DNA of 64,000 nucleotides from Candidatus Nyctobacter psychrophilus (GTDB lineage: Bacteria > Vulcanimicrobiota > Vulcanimicrobiia > Vulcanimicrobiales > Vulcanimicrobiaceae): contig JACRTY010000036.1 of NCBI GenBank assembly GCA_014305025.1, positions 1-64,000 on the forward strand, in the 5' to 3' direction. Both the position numbers and the translations under genes were made by a program. Below are positions 63,440-64,000 of this stretch, piece after piece (position 1 is the first letter of the stretch; each line of letters opens with the position of its first letter). A model generated the notes under the pieces. The model was not told where the DNA came from, did not search any database, and worked only from the letters and a program-made list of their open reading frames with translations.

Positions 63440-64000
63440 CTAGAGCTCCAAAGCCCGCCCGTCGGTAAGCGCGCTTATAACGGGACCTGCTCTCTGGCTT
63501 CGTTCCCGGGCGAACGCCGCCGCACCGATCGCGCCGGCATCATTTCCGAGCACGGCAAGCCGAATCGCAGTCGTTCCGATGGGTACCATGGTCAGTCGGG
63601 CGTCGACGAGGGGCTTTACCGCGCTTACCAACATATCGCCGGCGGCGCTTAGCCCACCACTGATCGCAATGATGTGGGGATTCAGAAAGGTAACGACGTT
63701 GGCGATGCCGATCGATAAATCGCTCACGTAGCGCCGCCACGCCTCACTTGCATGCGGATCGCCTGCAGCTGCGGCGGCGACGATACTCTTTGCATCAAGC
63801 GACGGACCGGCCGATATCATCGTGCTGTCCGGGAATGATGCGGCTTGCGGCGAAGGCGTGCCGGCGCAACCCCGTAGCCGATGCTTGGGCTTCAAAACAG
63901 CCCCTGTTGCCGCATCCGCAAATGAAGCCATCGGTCGGGCGGATTGCGTGATGGCCGATCTCGCCGGCCGCGAATGCGGCGCCGTGGACGAGCTGCCCGG
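63440..64000 (-). pseudogene. ROK-family sugar kinase/regulator, partial and frameshifted
   Basis: The C-terminal part (63440 to about 63850) reads SLDAKSIVAAAAAGDPHASE, IGIANVVTFLNPHIIAISGG and AIRLAVLGNDAGAIGAAAFA, typical for ROK kinases. In another register from the window edge to about 63860 comes GEIGHHAIRPTDGFICGCGN and RGCFEAQASATGLRR, which holds the ROK zinc motif (CxCGxxGCxE). A one-base shift at about 63840-63870 separates the two. It is either a pseudogene or has a sequencing indel; the N-terminal ATP-binding half lies outside the window. Confidence 0.8.

Overview
This is a high-GC bacterial window with dense genes and many short or overlapping gene junctions. A TonB-receptor-like beta-barrel gene and a DsbD/ScsB-type exporter point to a cell with an outer membrane. 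The family mix (two DUF4331 proteins, DUF417/RclC proteins, cyclase-ATPase-TPR regulators, WAVG and delta-60 repeat proteins) resembles soil lineages such as Candidatus Eremiobacterota. That placement is an inference from gene content; the window has no rRNA or ribosomal-protein marker.

Layout. 1-480 is a lower-GC block with no supportable gene. 0.7-1.4 kb holds an Rhs/YD-repeat fragment and a frameshifted IS110-family transposase fragment. 1.5-10.8 kb (minus) is a colinear run: EamA exporter, M28 peptidase, glgX, malQ and a nucleotidyltransferase-phosphomannomutase fusion; the last three overlap by 4 bases. 10.8-12.6 kb is a TPP riboswitch with thiC. 12.7-18.1 kb has a cyclase/NB-ARC/TPR regulator, an ATP-grasp enzyme overlapping a flavin monooxygenase, and a VOC protein. 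18.2-21.9 kb is a multistep phosphorelay (CHASE3-PAS hybrid kinase, Hpt, response regulator), with a degraded second VOC copy on its far side.

22-31 kb (minus) carries a TPR protein, two tandem 407-aa DUF4331 proteins, two cNMP-domain proteins, two DUF417 proteins, a ferritin-like protein and a beta-propeller protein. 31.1-43.0 kb (plus) is a redox region: a small protein overlapping a GrdB-like gene whose frame continues through an in-frame TGA (candidate selenocysteine, with a hairpin just downstream), two thioredoxin-fold proteins, a pyruvate-oxidase-like enzyme, a membrane-tethered D-lactate/glycolate dehydrogenase-like FAD/Fe-S protein, an SDR, a glycosidase-like protein and a DsbD/ScsB-like protein.

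43.1-46.5 kb is a gene graveyard: a deleted Tn3-family transposase, a serine-resolvase fragment, a tfoX-like pseudogene, a BTAD fragment, an amino-acid permease fragment and a degenerate tRNA-Leu, around three intact small genes. 46.5-47.9 kb has divergent XRE-PAS and Crp-type regulators. 48.1-49.1 kb has broken cupredoxin, metallophosphoesterase and Kelch genes.

49.2-59.6 kb looks like a surface/secreted-protein locus built around an OmpR-type regulator and a histidine kinase whose operon was duplicated and rearranged. Four copies of a 32-bp promoter-like module (two TTCA units exactly 11 bp apart, then a -10-like hexamer at fixed distance) precede four transcription units encoding a small exported protein with a TPR protein, a delta-60 repeat protein, a seven-fold WAVG repeat protein and an exported propeller-like protein. 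59.6-64 kb (minus) encodes a three-subunit, cobalt-type nitrile hydratase/thiocyanate hydrolase-like enzyme (beta subunit split in two), a large (alpha/alpha)6 glycosidase-like protein and a frameshifted ROK-family gene cut by the window edge.
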